Made by a program: the position numbers and the translations under genes | From: Corynebacterium jeikeium | Lineage (GTDB): Bacteria > Actinomycetota > Actinomycetes > Mycobacteriales > Mycobacteriaceae | DNA length: 64,000 bases | Direction: 5' to 3' | Assembly: GCF_000738175.1 (NCBI RefSeq) | Contig: NZ_JFCH01000011.1 | Location: 147,670-211,669, forward strand | Notes under the pieces: model-generated | The model's input: only the letters and a program-made list of their open reading frames with translations | Told to the model about the DNA's origin: nothing | Databases searched by the model: none | Part shown: positions 1 to 9,122 of the stretch, one piece after another | How positions within the stretch are numbered: the stretch's first letter is position 1 | Layout of the letters: the number at the start of each line of letters is the position of its first letter

Positions 1-1003
1 TGGCGACCTCGATCTCTACGGGCAGGCGGACCCAGTGCTCGATGGCGTACTTGGCCAGCAGGCCGGAGTGGTAGGCCGAACCACAGGCGACGACGAAGAC
101 CTTCTCCACGCCGCGCAGGTCCTCGTCGGACAGGCGCTGTTCGTCCAGCACGATGCGGCGGCCATCAAAGTGTCCGGCCAGGGTGTCGCGGACTGCGGCC
201 GGCTGCTCGTGGATTTCCTTCATCATGAAGGAGTCGAAGCCGTCTTTCTGCGCGGCGTCCAGATCCCAGTCGATGGTGAAGGGTTTGCCTTCCACCGGGT
301 TGCCGTCGAAGTCGTAGATGTCGTAGGAATCGGCGGTGATGACTACCGCGTTGTCCTGGCCCAGCTCCACGGCGTTCTTAGTGCGGTCGATGAAGGCCGC
401 CACGTCAGAGCCGAGGAACATTTCGCCCTCGCCCACACCGACGATCAGCGGGGTAGAGCGGCGGCCTGCGACGATGGTGCCCGGGTGGTCATCGTGGACG
501 AACAGTACGGTGAAGGCGCCGTCCAGGCGGGAGAGAACCTTCAGCGCGGAGGCCTGGAAGTCTCCGGCGGTCTCGCCTTCGTTGTAGGCGAGCGCCAGCA
601 GGTGTGCTGCAACCTCGGAGTCGGTCTCGGATTCCAGCTCGATGCCGGCGGCCTCGATCTCCGCGCGCAGGGTGGAGAAGTTCTCGATGATGCCGTTGTG
701 GACGATGGCTACCTTGCCGTCGAAGGAACGGTGCGGGTGTGCGTTTACGTCGTTCGGGCGCCCGTGGGTCGCCCAGCGGGTGTGGCCGATACAGGTAGAG
801 CCACGGAAGGAATCGCGACCGATCTCATCGATGCGGTCGATGAGGTTTTGCAGTTTGCCTTCCTTTTTTTCGAGGTGCAGGGAGCCCTGCTCGACAACTG
901 CGATGCCTGCGGAATCGTATCCGCGGTATTCCATTCGCTCCAGCGCATCCAACCCGATTTGGAGGGCTTCGGAGTCACCTACGTAGCCAACAATTGCACA
1001 CAT
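1..1003 (-). CDS. glmS: Glutamine-fructose-6-phosphate aminotransferase, N-terminal part (gene runs off the window)
   Basis: Makes glucosamine-6-phosphate from fructose-6-phosphate and glutamine, the first step towards UDP-GlcNAc for the cell wall, in the cytoplasm. The start reads MCAIVGYVG, so the amidotransferase nucleophile Cys2 is present. About 334 residues are inside the window, covering the class II amidotransferase domain and the start of the SIS isomerase domain; near the cut edge ACGSAYHSG and KYAIEHW match the family. The C-terminal half lies beyond base 1. glmM, which acts next in the pathway, lies 3 kb upstream on the same strand. The frame is certain although there is no stop in the window. 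Confidence 0.96.
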   Translation of the reverse strand, partial: MCAIVGYVGDSEALQIGLDALERMEYRGYDSAGIAVVEQGSLHLEKKEGKLQNLIDRIDEIGRDSFRGSTCIGHTRWATHGRPNDVNAHPHRSFDGKVAIVHNGIIENFSTLRAEIEAAGIELESETDSEVAAHLLALAYNEGETAGDFQASALKVLSRLDGAFTVLFVHDDHPGTIVAGRRSTPLIVGVGEGEMFLGSDVAAFIDRTKNAVELGQDNAVVITADSYDIYDFDGNPVEGKPFTIDWDLDAAQKDGFDSFMMKEIHEQPAAVRDTLAGHFDGRRIVLDEQRLSDEDLRGVEKVFVVACGSAYHSGLLAKYAIEHWVRLPVEIEVA

Positions 1004-1052
1004 GCCTCTGACGATACACAATGGCTTGTCCGTTTCGGTAAGCTGTGGGGCT

Positions 1053-1940
1053 GTGGCAGATAAGATTAAGAACCTGATTACTCGCTTGGGCAAGCGCGGC
1101 CCGCACCGCGTGATGGTCGGTGACCTGAACTTCGCTGGAATTCCGGGGCGCGTTTACACCCCGGCGGAAGGCAACGGCATCCCCGGCATCGCTTTCGGGC
1201 ACGACTGGCGTGTCGGCGTAGATGCTTATCACGCGACGCTGCGCCACCTGGCCAGCTGGGGCTTTGCGGTAGCGGCGCCGGATACGGAGAAGGGCCTCTC
1301 CCCGAACCACCGTGGCTTTGCCGCTGACCTGGAGACCGCGCTGCAGATCCTGGCTGGCGTGCGCCTGGGTAATGGCAACGTCACGGTGCAGCCGAACGAG
1401 CTTTACCTGGCTGGCCACGGCATGGGCGCTTCGGCTGCCGTGCTGGCAGCGACGGGCCGCCGCCACCGTAGCGAGCTGAAAGGCTACGAAACCGAGCCCA
1501 CCATCAATGGCGTGATGGCCGTGTACCCGGCGGATACTACCCCGGACGCGACGGAGGCCGCGAAGTATGTGAAGGCTCCGGGCCTGGTGCTGGAGGCTGG
1601 CCGTTTGGGTGAGACCCCGATGGGCAACGCCAAGCGCATGGCCGCCCATTGGGGTGGGGACGTTGTCTACCGTGAGCTGCTCGGAGCTTCCTCCAGCGGC
1701 TTCCACGAGAAGTATGGCCGCAACTTTGCTCTGGGTGCTGGTCTGCCGCAGTTCAGCCAGCAGGAGCTGGCGCGCGGCCTGATGACTGGCTTCGTTCTGG
1801 CCGAGGATGAGAAGAAGTACTCCTCCTTCCGCGATAGCCACGCCGAGCTGAAGAAGACCCGCACTGCCACCCAGCACGAGCTCTACAAGAACCTGCCGGA
1901 GAACGTGGACCTGGACGAGCGCCTGGCGGAGATCTTCTAG
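1053..1940 (+). CDS. Alpha/beta-hydrolase-fold protein (dienelactone hydrolase/lipase type) lacking the nucleophile serine
   Basis: Divergent from glmS. About 295 residues with a dienelactone hydrolase or cutinase-like layout: an HDW stretch after a hydrophobic strand (GIAFGHDW), then a nucleophile-elbow region YLAGHGMGAS around residue 119. In active members the elbow is G-x-S-x-G; here it reads G-H-G-M-G, so glycine (about residue 123, codon ggc at 1419) replaces the catalytic serine. It may be a non-catalytic scaffold or use other chemistry. I chose GTG at 1053 because family similarity seems to begin at VADKIKNLITRL; an in-frame ATG at 1002 would overlap glmS. No signal peptide is visible. 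Substrate unknown. Confidence 0.8.
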   Translation: MADKIKNLITRLGKRGPHRVMVGDLNFAGIPGRVYTPAEGNGIPGIAFGHDWRVGVDAYHATLRHLASWGFAVAAPDTEKGLSPNHRGFAADLETALQILAGVRLGNGNVTVQPNELYLAGHGMGASAAVLAATGRRHRSELKGYETEPTINGVMAVYPADTTPDATEAAKYVKAPGLVLEAGRLGETPMGNAKRMAAHWGGDVVYRELLGASSSGFHEKYGRNFALGAGLPQFSQQELARGLMTGFVLAEDEKKYSSFRDSHAELKKTRTATQHELYKNLPENVDLDERLAEIF

Positions 1941-1972
1941 GTCTCAGCCCCTTTGACTTCGACCTTTTAGGT

Positions 1973-2209
1973 TTAGTCGAAGATCCGCCCGCGCATCCCG
2001 CGGGCGCCGTTGGTTGCAGGGGCATTCACGTTCGCGCCGCCGACCGTCTTGTGTGCCTTCTCCCCCTGCGCCTTCTTGGCCTCCTCGAGTTGGCGCGTGC
2101 ATTCCTTGAGCGTCTCCTCGAACTCCCGCACCGATTCTTCGACCTCTGCCATGTAGTCGTCGACGATGCGCTGGTAGCGCGCCGTAAGCTCTTCCCTGCC
2201 GGTCACCAC
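1973..2209 (-). CDS. Small charged coiled-coil protein, unknown function
   Basis: 78 residues, not recognised. Residues 1-52 are rich in Glu, Lys and Arg with heptad-like spacing ([16 protein letters not shown]), so a long helix or coiled coil is likely. The tail ([13 protein letters not shown]) is basic and disordered. It is the last gene of a three-gene operon; its start overlaps the end of the Pro/Glu-rich gene by 7 bp, implying coupled translation. The size and helical nature recall WXG-like or chaperone partners of type VII substrates, but there is no WxG and no YxxxD/E tail, so that is only an inference from the EspC-like first gene of the operon. Confidence 0.6.
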   Translation of the reverse strand: MVTGREELTARYQRIVDDYMAEVEESVREFEETLKECTRQLEEAKKAQGEKAHKTVGGANVNAPATNGARGMRGRIFD

Positions 2210-3807
2210 TCACCGCTCCTTTCGATATTGACGCCCACTGCCGCAGCCCCCGCACCAGCCAATTCCACAGAGGTGCCTGTCATTTCAATGGATGCAGCTC
2301 CCGCTGCCGATACCCACACGTCCGGAGTCCACTGCTTGGAGGGCACCGGTTGCGGCTTTGGATGGTTCTCCGCATTTGGCTCCGGTGCAGATTCCGGGCT
2401 GGGTGCTGCGGGCGTGATCGGTTCACCCTTCGTGTCGCTTGATGGCGGTGTTGGCGCCTTGTGCTCCGGCTTGGGGGCCTCGCATTGCTGCGGTGGTTCC
2501 GGCTTGGGCTCAGGTTTCGGTTCGAGCTCGGGTTTAGGCTCGGGCTTAGGGTCCTCGCACTGCTGCGGCGGCTCGGGTTTAGGTTCGGGCTTCGGCTCCG
2601 GCTCGCACTCTTCCTTGTGCTCAACTTGTTCGGTTGGCGGGGCTGGTTCCGGCTCAGGTTCCGGCTCCGGACACGGCTCCGGACACGGCTCAGGTTCTGG
2701 CGCTGGTTCTGGTGCTAGTGCCGACTCCGGCGCAGGTTCCGGCTCCGGACACGGCTCCGGCTTCGGCTCTGAGCACGGCTCCGGCTCTGATGCTGGCTCC
2801 GGTGGCGGCACCGGACACTGATCCGCCGGTGGAGTCAGCGCCTCCGTCGCACAATGCACGATCTGCTCCCACAGCCTCACCGCACCCTCGACGTTGATCT
2901 GCAGGGAGCCAGCCAGCGGAGGCGCTAGAGGCGCCGGCGGAGCTGGTGGCGGAGGTGGCGGCACCAAGGACTGTGCAGGCATAGGCGCCGGTGCTGGCGC
3001 GGGCTCTGGGTCTGCCACAGGTGCAGGCACGGGAGCCGGCTGCGGCGCCTGAGCCATAGCCGTCTGCGTGACCACTTGAGCCGCCGCCTGTGGTGCGGGG
3101 TGCTGTGCAGCCCCCGTCTCACACTGTTGCTCGGCCGCCGGAGGGGGCGTCACTACCTTCTTCGGCGCTGGGCAATCACCTTCAGGGGCCTTAACAGGCT
3201 CCGGGCACTTGGTCTCCGCGGGCTTGGGATCCTGGCAGACCGGCTTGTCCGAGTTCCCGGGCTCGGCAGCGGGCTTCGCATCGCGAATCAGCTGATCCAT
3301 GGTTGTATCCAGACAATTATTGCGGCTGCGCAGAATATCCTCTGAAAGCTTCCCTGCCAGCTTCGCCAACAGATCGAGCAGAGGCTTACCGCCATTGATC
3401 AGACCAATCGCAGCCATGCCGAAAAGCTCCAACTTCTCGGCAATATCCTCGATCAAACTCACCGAGGTCTCCGAGGTCGTGCCCATGATCTCGGCGGTAT
3501 CCCGCACCGCCACACAACGATCCTGAACGCAGTGTTCGTGGTTCAGCTGCTCCTTCCCCGCCTTCTCCGTCGCCGTCCCCGGCTGTGCATCGCCCGTGCC
3601 CTTCAGGCTCTCTTTCACGCACGCCTCGGCGGCCAGCTCCGGCGCCTGTTGTTTCTGGTTGCTCGCCGGCCCAAGCGACGTAAGGATCGTCTCTGGGTTC
3701 ATGCCGTTGGTAAATGACGCCGCAGCCTTCGCCCCCTCCACGGGAGCACCAAAGCCGGCCATCACGGCAAGCGCAGCGTTCAGCCGAAGATCCAAAGAGC
3801 CCGTCAT
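2203..3807 (-). CDS. Pro/Glu-repeat protein, candidate type VII-associated or surface protein
   Basis: 534 residues in three parts. Residues 1-165 form a mostly helical region without a signal peptide ([19 protein letters not shown]). Residues 180-470 are low-complexity [15 protein letters not shown] and PAPAP runs with repeated Cys ([18 protein letters not shown]). The last 60 residues form a short Ala/Gly-rich end. It overlaps both operon neighbours (4 bp upstream, 7 bp downstream). Such long Pro-Glu spacers commonly span a cell wall, and the EspC-like neighbour suggests export by a type VII system, perhaps the ESX-4 locus 4 kb away. No catalytic motif is visible. The unusual Cys content within the repeat could cross-link chains. 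Confidence 0.65.
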   Translation of the reverse strand: MTGSLDLRLNAALAVMAGFGAPVEGAKAAASFTNGMNPETILTSLGPASNQKQQAPELAAEACVKESLKGTGDAQPGTATEKAGKEQLNHEHCVQDRCVAVRDTAEIMGTTSETSVSLIEDIAEKLELFGMAAIGLINGGKPLLDLLAKLAGKLSEDILRSRNNCLDTTMDQLIRDAKPAAEPGNSDKPVCQDPKPAETKCPEPVKAPEGDCPAPKKVVTPPPAAEQQCETGAAQHPAPQAAAQVVTQTAMAQAPQPAPVPAPVADPEPAPAPAPMPAQSLVPPPPPPAPPAPLAPPLAGSLQINVEGAVRLWEQIVHCATEALTPPADQCPVPPPEPASEPEPCSEPKPEPCPEPEPAPESALAPEPAPEPEPCPEPCPEPEPEPEPAPPTEQVEHKEECEPEPKPEPKPEPPQQCEDPKPEPKPELEPKPEPKPEPPQQCEAPKPEHKAPTPPSSDTKGEPITPAAPSPESAPEPNAENHPKPQPVPSKQWTPDVWVSAAGAASIEMTGTSVELAGAGAAAVGVNIERSGEW

Positions 3808-4112
3808 GCCCAGCCACCCCTTGCGTTCAAGCTGGCGGAGTTTTCCTGCTCGGCCTGGCCTACGCGATCCACCAGGCCCGAAATGTCCTCGCCTGCCTGA
3901 GCCAGCCTGTGCGCGTGGTTTACACGCACGTTATGCCCCTGATCAACCAGGTCCAGAAACTGCTGTGCCTTGGCCTGCAGTCCCGTACCGAATGCGGCCA
4001 CAGGCACGTTCGGCCGGTTACTATTCAAATGATTTGCCCAGTTCAGCTGCGCATCGCGCAACCCCGCCACCCGCTCGGCGGCCGGTACCGGATCTATGTG
4101 CAACTCCCCCAC
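3804..4112 (-). CDS. EspC/WXG100-like small helical protein
   Basis: 102 residues, predominantly helical, first gene of a three-gene operon whose stop overlaps the next start (ATGA). The opening [19 protein letters not shown] and the later helix [18 protein letters not shown] resemble the small ESX-secretion-associated EspC-type proteins of about 100 residues that accompany type VII substrates. It has a helix-turn-helix-sized arrangement but no WxG and no obvious YxxxD/E signal. The identification rests on size, helix pattern and context, so treat it as tentative. It may pair with the protein encoded immediately downstream. Confidence 0.5.
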   Translation of the reverse strand: MGELHIDPVPAAERVAGLRDAQLNWANHLNSNRPNVPVAAFGTGLQAKAQQFLDLVDQGHNVRVNHAHRLAQAGEDISGLVDRVGQAEQENSASLNARGGWA

Positions 4113-4201
4113 GGTCTATTCCCCCTTTGAACTCCCCGGCAGTGCTTAGCGCCCACGGCTCGCACAAGTTCCCCGCACAAGCACCTCGCACTGCACAACA
4201 A

Positions 4202-4232
4202 AACATCCGCACAGTTAGACTGCGCGGATGTT
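4202..4232 (-). terminator. Rho-independent terminator of glmM
   Basis: Inverted repeat AACATCCGC...GCGGATGTT with a further CAG/CTG pair, 57 bp past the glmM stop. On the minus strand it ends in TTTTGTTG. Confidence 0.85.
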
Positions 4233-4288
4233 AAAAAGGTTCGCCGGAGTTTCCCGGCACCGTGAAGGAGCGTCGTGGGAACTAGAGC

Positions 4289-5632
4289 CTAGACCTCCGC
4301 CACCACGGCTGCGAGCTTCCCCGCGATGCGCCGGGCGGTGCCCGGATCAGCAGCCTCCACCATCACGCGGAACAGCTCCTCGGTTCCGGAGGGACGCAGC
4401 AGCACGCGGCCAGCGTCGCCCAGATCCTCCTCCGCCTTGGCGATGGCCTCGACCACACGCTCGTCGTCGGCGATCACGGACTTATCCGCCACCGGCACGT
4501 TGATCAGCGTCTGCGGCAGAACCGTCATGACCCGCGCCAGTTCGGATAGCGGCTTGCCGGTCTGCGCCATGCGCGCCATCAGCGTCAGTCCCGTCAGAGT
4601 GCCATCGCCGGTAGTAGCATGCTCGGAAATGATGACGTGGCCGGACTGCTCGCCGCCCAGCGAAAGATCAGAAGCCAGCAGCTCGGCCAGCACGTAGCGG
4701 TCCCCCACCTGCGTCTCCAGCACCTCGATGCCGTTGGCCCGCATGGCCAGCTTCATGCCGAGGTTGGACATGACGGTGGCCACCAGGGTGTTCTGCTTCA
4801 GCTCCCCGTTTTCCTTCATCGCCACAGCCAAGATCGCCATGATCTGATCGCCGTCTACGACATTGCCCTCGGAATCCACAGCCAGGCAACGATCCGCATC
4901 GCCATCGTGTGCCAGCCCCAGGTCCGCCTGGTGTTCCAGCACAGCCTTCTGCAGAACATCGATATGGGTGGATCCCACCCCGTCGTTGATGTTGAAGCTA
5001 TTCGGGCGGCTGTGGATCGCCACGACGTCCGCGCCAGCCTGGCGGTAGGCTTCCGGGGCGGCAGTAGAGGCCGCACCGTTGGCACAGTCCACCACCACGC
5101 GAATACCATCCAGCGGGTGGTTAATCGCCGTGCCGACATGGGCCAGGTAGCGCTCCAGAGCATCGGAGGATTCATCCAGGATGCGGCCAATCGCCGCGCC
5201 GGTTGGGCCCGTCTCGGGCAGCTCCAGCATGGTGGCTTCGATCTCGTCCTCCACGTCATCCTGCAGCTTGCGGCCACCCGCGGCAAAGAACTTAATGCCA
5301 TTGTCTGGCATGGGATTGTGGGAGGCGGAAATCATCACGCCCATGTCGGCGCCGAAGTCGTCGGTGAGGAAGGCCACAGCGGGCGTCGGGATCACACCGA
5401 CGTCCAACACATCCACGCCCTGCGAAGCCATGCCCGCCGACAGAGCAGCCGTCAGCATCTCCCCCGATACGCGCGGATCGCGGCCCACCACAGCGGTCGG
5501 GCGGCGGCCACCCACTTCCTCCTTGGATACCAACACGCGCGCGGCGGCGGCACCCAGCTTCATCGCCAGCGGCGCGGTCAGCTTCCTGTTCGCCAGGCCG
5601 CGCACACCATCAGTTCCGAACAATTTACCCAT
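4289..5632 (-). CDS. glmM: Phosphoglucosamine mutase
   Basis: Converts glucosamine-6-phosphate to glucosamine-1-phosphate for UDP-GlcNAc synthesis. 447 residues, the usual length. Family marks are visible: GTDGVRG near residue 5; the phosphoserine loop [14 protein letters not shown] with the active Ser near residue 102; the metal-binding loop AHDGDADRC near 245; the sugar loop GGEQSGH near 330; and the phosphate-binding [14 protein letters not shown] near the end. It starts at [15 protein letters not shown]. It lies downstream of rplM-rpsI on the same strand but behind a strong terminator, so it probably has its own promoter. The same gene order is known in mycobacteria. Confidence 0.98.
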   Translation of the reverse strand: MGKLFGTDGVRGLANRKLTAPLAMKLGAAAARVLVSKEEVGGRRPTAVVGRDPRVSGEMLTAALSAGMASQGVDVLDVGVIPTPAVAFLTDDFGADMGVMISASHNPMPDNGIKFFAAGGRKLQDDVEDEIEATMLELPETGPTGAAIGRILDESSDALERYLAHVGTAINHPLDGIRVVVDCANGAASTAAPEAYRQAGADVVAIHSRPNSFNINDGVGSTHIDVLQKAVLEHQADLGLAHDGDADRCLAVDSEGNVVDGDQIMAILAVAMKENGELKQNTLVATVMSNLGMKLAMRANGIEVLETQVGDRYVLAELLASDLSLGGEQSGHVIISEHATTGDGTLTGLTLMARMAQTGKPLSELARVMTVLPQTLINVPVADKSVIADDERVVEAIAKAEEDLGDAGRVLLRPSGTEELFRVMVEAADPGTARRIAGKLAAVVAEV

Positions 5633-5722
5633 AGGGCGAGATCTTACCCGGCCACCCCGCAGGTCGGGTGGGTGCCACTCCCGTGTAAAGGCAATTCATC
5701 CGAAAGCTAGACAAAAGGGAAA

Positions 5723-5766
5723 CCCCCACGTCCCAACCGAAAAGTTGATCGGTTGGGGCGTGGGGG
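5723..5766 (-). terminator. Strong terminator of rplM-rpsI
   Basis: Long hairpin: CCCCCACGTCCCAACCGA pairs with TCGGTTGGGGCGTGGGGG around a short loop, 27 bp past the rpsI stop. The stem contains one copy of the dispersed GACGCCCCC core. Confidence 0.85.
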
Positions 5767-5785
5767 CGTCGCCACCAAAAAGATG
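5762..5785 (-). repeat. Dispersed TGACGCCCCC motif, copy a
   Basis: On the minus strand a T-rich stretch (ATCTTTTTGG) is followed by GACGCCCCC, between the rpsI stop and its terminator stem. It is a variant copy (GGC precedes GACGCC instead of TT or GT). Confidence 0.5.
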
Positions 5786-5792
5786 GAGCGAT

Positions 5793-6353
5793 TTAACGCT
5801 TGGAGTACTGCGGTGCGCGACGTGCCTTGTGCAGGCCGGCCTTCTTGCGCTCCACGGCGCGAGCGTCGCGGGTCAGGAAGCCAGCGCGCTTCAGGTCGGT
5901 GCGCTCTGCCGGGTTGTACTTGTTCAGTGCGCGGGCGATAGCCAGGCGGAAAGCACCAGCCTGGCCGGAGGGGCCGCCACCGTTCAGGTTGGCCTGGATG
6001 TCGAACTGGTTCTCGCGGTCCAGCAGAACCAGCGGAGCCTTGATCAGCTGCTGGTGCAGCTTGTTCGGGAAGTAGTCCTCCAGGGAACGGCCGTTGCACA
6101 GGAACTCGCCGGAGCCCGGAACCATGCGGACGCGGACGACGGCCTCCTTGCGGCGGCCAACGGTCTGGATGGTGCCCTCGAAGACGACCGGCTCAGCCTC
6201 AACCTGCTCAGCCTCGTCCTCGGAAGCGATGGAGTCACCGATAGTGGCAACGAACTCTTCGTTCACTGCGTCGGTAGCGGTGTACTCGCCCTCGAAGTTC
6301 TCCTCGACAGCAGCGTTCTGCTCGTCGGTTACGTTCTCGTTGTACTCAGTCAT
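5793..6353 (-). CDS. rpsI: 30S ribosomal protein S9 (uS9)
   Basis: 186 residues. The conserved C-terminal 130 residues run from [17 protein letters not shown] through [14 protein letters not shown] to the invariant end APQYSKR, the basic tail that contacts P-site tRNA. The N-terminal 55 residues are an acidic extension ([20 protein letters not shown]), typical of actinobacterial S9. Its ATG overlaps the rplM stop (TAATG), so the two are translationally coupled. Confidence 0.98.
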   Translation of the reverse strand: MTEYNENVTDEQNAAVEENFEGEYTATDAVNEEFVATIGDSIASEDEAEQVEAEPVVFEGTIQTVGRRKEAVVRVRMVPGSGEFLCNGRSLEDYFPNKLHQQLIKAPLVLLDRENQFDIQANLNGGGPSGQAGAFRLAIARALNKYNPAERTDLKRAGFLTRDARAVERKKAGLHKARRAPQYSKR

Positions 6354-6796
6354 TACTGTGCCACCTGCTTGATCTCGTAGGTCTCAGGCTTCTGGGCCTC
6401 GAAAGTGTGCTCCGGGCCAGCGAAGACGCGAAGCTTCTTGATGGACGCGCGGGACAGCTTGTTGTGCGGCATCATGCCCTTGACTGCCTCCTCGATGACG
6501 CGCTCCGGGTGCAGCTCCAAGGAACGACCCAGGGACATGGTCTTCAGACCACCCGGGTAGCCGGAGTGACGGTAGCGCATCTCACGCTCGCGCTTGTTGG
6601 AGGAAATGTGGACCTTGTCCGCATTGATGATGATGACGTTGTCGCCGCAGTCAACGTTCGGTGCGAAGTAGGGCTTCTTCTTGCCGCGCAGCAGGTCAGC
6701 TGCGGTAACAGCAAGACGACCCAGCACCACGTCGGTGGCGTCGATGACGTACCACTTACGGGTGATGTCACCGCTCTTCGGGTGGAAAGTAGTCAC
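6353..6796 (-). CDS. rplM: 50S ribosomal protein L13 (uL13)
   Basis: 147 residues from a GTG start ([20 protein letters not shown]) preceded by AAGGAG at good spacing. A longer in-frame reading to 6991 has no family similarity and was rejected. Family marks include [37 protein letters not shown] and [10 protein letters not shown]. First gene of rplM-rpsI. The 5' leader (about 6800-6990) holds a small GCCCGG/CCGGGC hairpin at 6907-6923 that could belong to an autoregulatory leader; that is only a guess. Confidence 0.97.
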   Translation of the reverse strand: MTTFHPKSGDITRKWYVIDATDVVLGRLAVTAADLLRGKKKPYFAPNVDCGDNVIIINADKVHISSNKREREMRYRHSGYPGGLKTMSLGRSLELHPERVIEEAVKGMMPHNKLSRASIKKLRVFAGPEHTFEAQKPETYEIKQVAQ

Positions 6797-6997
6797 AGGG
6801 GACTCCTTAAAGTCTTGATCTTGGAACTGCCAGCCAGATGAACACTTAAACGTGAAGTACGTGAGTGCTTCTGCGGCGGCCGGTTGGGACCCGCAGAAAT
6901 GCATGCGCCCGGACAGGCCGGGCACTGTGCACACAACCCTTGGGAGTTTAGTGCAGGTTAGCGCACAGACCAAAAAAGGTTGATCTGACATGAATAA

Positions 6998-7043
6998 AAC
7001 CCCGGCCCCACTTCCCTCCAGTCGAAGGAAACGGGCCAGGGTT
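6998..7043 (-). terminator. Terminator of the PRC-barrel gene
   Basis: AACCCTGGCCC pairs with GGGCCGGGGTT across a loop containing a second weak stem, followed on the minus strand by TTTTATT. It lies 28 bp past the stop at 7071. Confidence 0.8.
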
Positions 7044-7070
7044 CTAGCGAACGTGCGCCGTGATGGCTAC

Positions 7071-7976
7071 TTACTTACGAACGTCGCCGTCAACGTCGGA
7101 GTCGATCTGCTCCTTACGGAGCTCTTCGGTGTGACGCTCGGTCTCGGTGATCTGCTCCTTGTTCAGGGATACCTTCTCCACCGGGACGGTCTCCTTGTTC
7201 ACAGAGACACGCTCTTCGTTCAGGGTGACAGAGGCTTCCTGGCCGGCCTCGTCGATGTTGCCCTTGAGGTTAGCTGCCTCTTCCTCGGAGATCGGGGTGC
7301 GCTCGACGCGAACCTCTTCGCGGGTAACCGGAACCTCTACGGTCTCAGTGTCGGTGACTACGTACTTGCGCAGGCGAGCCTCGCCGGTCTGCACCTTGTC
7401 CTTCTGAACATTCAGGCGCTCCTCGGAGCGAATGATCTCGCCCTCGTTGTTCACGGCAGCCTCGCGGTTAGCAGCGTCGGTGTTAGCGGCATCGCGCTCG
7501 GTGGCGCCAGCCTGGTCGGCGTTCGCACCTGCAACGCCCGCGCCTGCGGCACCCACGCCAGCGCCAGCAGCGGCGTTACCGTCGGCAGCCTCGTGACGGT
7601 CCAGGGTGGAGCGCTCCTCGCCAGCATCCTGGTTGCCAGCGCCCTCGCCGTAACGGGTGGTGTCCTCAACATTGTCAAGGCCGTAGTGGCGGTAGATCTC
7701 GTTCTGCTGCTCCGGGGTCAGAGCCTGGTCAGCGTCGAAGTCCGGTGCGTCCTTCACGCGATCCTTGGCGAAAGCCAGGTTCAGGTTCTCGCCGTCGAAC
7801 TTGTGGCCGCGCATCGGAACCAGGCTGGAGTTCATGCCGAACAGGCCGTGGTTAACCTCAACGAAGGTGGGCTGGCCGGACTTGTCGTCAACGAAGATTT
7901 CCTTGACGCTGCCCAGCTTGTCGCCAGCGTTGTCGTATGCGGTTGCCTTGAAAAGATCCTTGATGTCGTTGCTCAT
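7071..7976 (-). CDS. PRC-barrel / DUF2382 stress-type protein
   Basis: 301 residues. Residues 1-100 are a PRC-barrel domain (ATAYDNAGDKLGSVKEIFVDD, TFVEVNHGLFGMNSSLVPM). A low-complexity Ala/Gly/Asp linker spans 125-175. Residues 180-300 are a DUF2382 (YsnF/AvaK) domain with repeated short strands such as SEERLNVQKD, EVPVTREEVRVERTPI and LNEERVSVNKETVPVEKV. Proteins with this pair of domains are linked to general and oxidative stress responses in other bacteria; the molecular role is unknown. It is soluble, without signal peptide or membrane segment. It has its own terminator and a 380 bp upstream region, so it is probably monocistronic. Confidence 0.85.
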   Translation of the reverse strand: MSNDIKDLFKATAYDNAGDKLGSVKEIFVDDKSGQPTFVEVNHGLFGMNSSLVPMRGHKFDGENLNLAFAKDRVKDAPDFDADQALTPEQQNEIYRHYGLDNVEDTTRYGEGAGNQDAGEERSTLDRHEAADGNAAAGAGVGAAGAGVAGANADQAGATERDAANTDAANREAAVNNEGEIIRSEERLNVQKDKVQTGEARLRKYVVTDTETVEVPVTREEVRVERTPISEEEAANLKGNIDEAGQEASVTLNEERVSVNKETVPVEKVSLNKEQITETERHTEELRKEQIDSDVDGDVRK

Positions 7977-8284
7977 TTGTTAATAAATCCTTTCACCATG
8001 CTGGTACGCAATACGGGGTTGATGTCTTGCTTGGTGAGTACCAACAGTGGGGAATTACTTAGTGGTGTACATCAGCAGTGGTATCGCTGATTGTTTTCGT
8101 CTTTCCCGTACACAAAAGACGGTACGCATGATTTTATTGATGCTTCAAGCAAAATGCTCTGCAATAGGCCCGAGGCAAGCATTTCCGCAACATACCCCCA
8201 GTTCATTGCACACATCACGATTAGGTCAAGTTTTCTAACAGTGTGCTCCGCGTAGCTATTTCACAGCGCGGGGTGTCGATTAAA
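7977..8284. other. Intergenic region upstream of the PRC-barrel gene
   Basis: About 300 bp between the PRC-barrel start and the terminator of the WXG100 pair. It is AT-richer than its surroundings and presumably holds the promoter of the minus-strand gene. A degenerate copy of the dispersed motif (TTTTTCTTTAATCGACACCCC on the minus strand, about 8268-8288) lies at its right edge. I see no gene. Confidence 0.5.
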
Positions 8285-8288
8285 GAAA

Positions 8289-8330
8289 AATCTCGGACTT
8301 CCCCTTTCCAGTCCAAGGGGAGCCCGAGAG
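8289..8330 (-). terminator. Terminator of the WXG100 gene pair
   Basis: CTCGG and CCCCTT pair with AAGGGG and CCGAG in a two-part stem. On the minus strand a TTTTTCTTT run follows. It lies 30 bp past the stop at 8360. Confidence 0.85.
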
Positions 8331-8359
8331 CATGATGGGAGAAGATGGTGTAGCCGGTT

Positions 8360-8641
8360 TTATGCCCAGCTGTTAGCTGCGTTGGTGTTGATTTCGCTCA
8401 TGCGATCATTTGCCTGGCGGACGGTACGGGCAATCTGCCCCAGCACCTCGTTTATCTCCTGTGCGGAGTCGTCCCACTTCTTCTGCGCCGCCTGGTAGCT
8501 GTCGGAGGCCGCGCCCTCCCACTCGCTAACCATCGGCTGCAGATCGCGCTTAAGGTCTCCCAGCAGACCGTTGATGGTGCCGTTGCCACGGTTGATGTCA
8601 TCCGCAGCATTGGCGATCTGCGCAAAGTTGTACTGAATCAT
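8360..8641 (-). CDS. WXG100 family protein, ESAT-6-like (EsxA/EsxT type)
   Basis: 93 residues from ATG (MIQYNFAQIANAADDI), preceded by AAGGGGACAGG. It is a helical hairpin with the turn motif W-E-G at about residues 43-45 (VSEWEGAASDSY), the signature of WXG100 proteins secreted by type VII systems as heterodimers. The partner gene lies 60 bp upstream. The position next to an eccC-Rv3446c-like cluster corresponds to esxT/esxU of mycobacterial ESX-4. A longer frame to 8692 has no family similarity upstream of this ATG. Confidence 0.93.
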   Translation of the reverse strand: MIQYNFAQIANAADDINRGNGTINGLLGDLKRDLQPMVSEWEGAASDSYQAAQKKWDDSAQEINEVLGQIARTVRQANDRMSEINTNAANSWA

Positions 8642-8703
8642 TCCTGTCCCCTTCTGTAATGAATTCTGTAATGAATCTCTTGGTACGCCCAAGCCGACCC
8701 GGG

Positions 8704-8991
8704 TTAAGCGTTGAAAGCTGCTGCGTTGTCCACGTCGGTGGTGTCGAAGTCACCGGCGTTGGCACGAATGTTGTCCGCGATGCTCTGCAGTGCCTCGTTG
8801 AGCTTCCGAGCGTTCTCGTCCCAGCGCTCCATCAGCGAGTGGAAGGAGGTCTGCGCCTGCCCCTTCCAGCTGCCGGAAACGTCATCCACCACGCCACGCA
8901 GGCGGCTGAGCTCGCCCTGAACCTCGTCCTTTACTCGGTCGACATTGGTCGCCGCCTGGTTCATCGTGCTGACATCTGTTTTAAAGCTCAT
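8704..8991 (-). CDS. WXG100 family protein, CFP-10-like (EsxB/EsxU type)
   Basis: 95 residues, first gene of the WXG100 pair. It has two helices around the turn S-W-K-G at about residues 41-44 (VSGSWKGQAQTSFHSLM). The C-terminal tail contains F-D-T-T-D, which fits the type VII export signal [YF]xxx[DE]; the partner lacks such a tail, as expected for a pair in which only the EsxB-like member carries the signal recognised by EccC. It starts at MSFKTDV with GGGGGA about 6 nt upstream of the ATG. Confidence 0.93.
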   Translation of the reverse strand: MSFKTDVSTMNQAATNVDRVKDEVQGELSRLRGVVDDVSGSWKGQAQTSFHSLMERWDENARKLNEALQSIADNIRANAGDFDTTDVDNAAAFNA

Positions 8992-9122
8992 GCCTTAAAA
9001 TCCCCCTGTTGAAAATTCTGCAATCTGTCGATCATGCCGCCGGGTATCCCCTTGAAAACCCTGTTGAAGGCGCCATCGTAAGGGTTATACTCGCCGCCCT
9101 GCGAAAAGGTTCACGACAATCC

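Noticed and set aside
35..1063. Long open frame on the plus strand antisense to glmS
   Set aside because: The minus strand encodes a clear GlmS; the plus reading has no motif and is a high-GC shadow. The same applies to long antisense frames opposite glmM, rpoA, secY, rpsE and the PRC-barrel gene.
2051..2821. Gly/Ser-repeat protein ([11 protein letters not shown]) on the plus strand
   Set aside because: It is the reverse reading of the Pro/Glu repeat; the minus-strand gene has overlapping operon partners and plausible start context.
4619..5710. 363-codon open frame antisense to glmM
   Set aside because: No recognisable domain; His/Arg-rich composition typical of the antisense of GC-rich genes.
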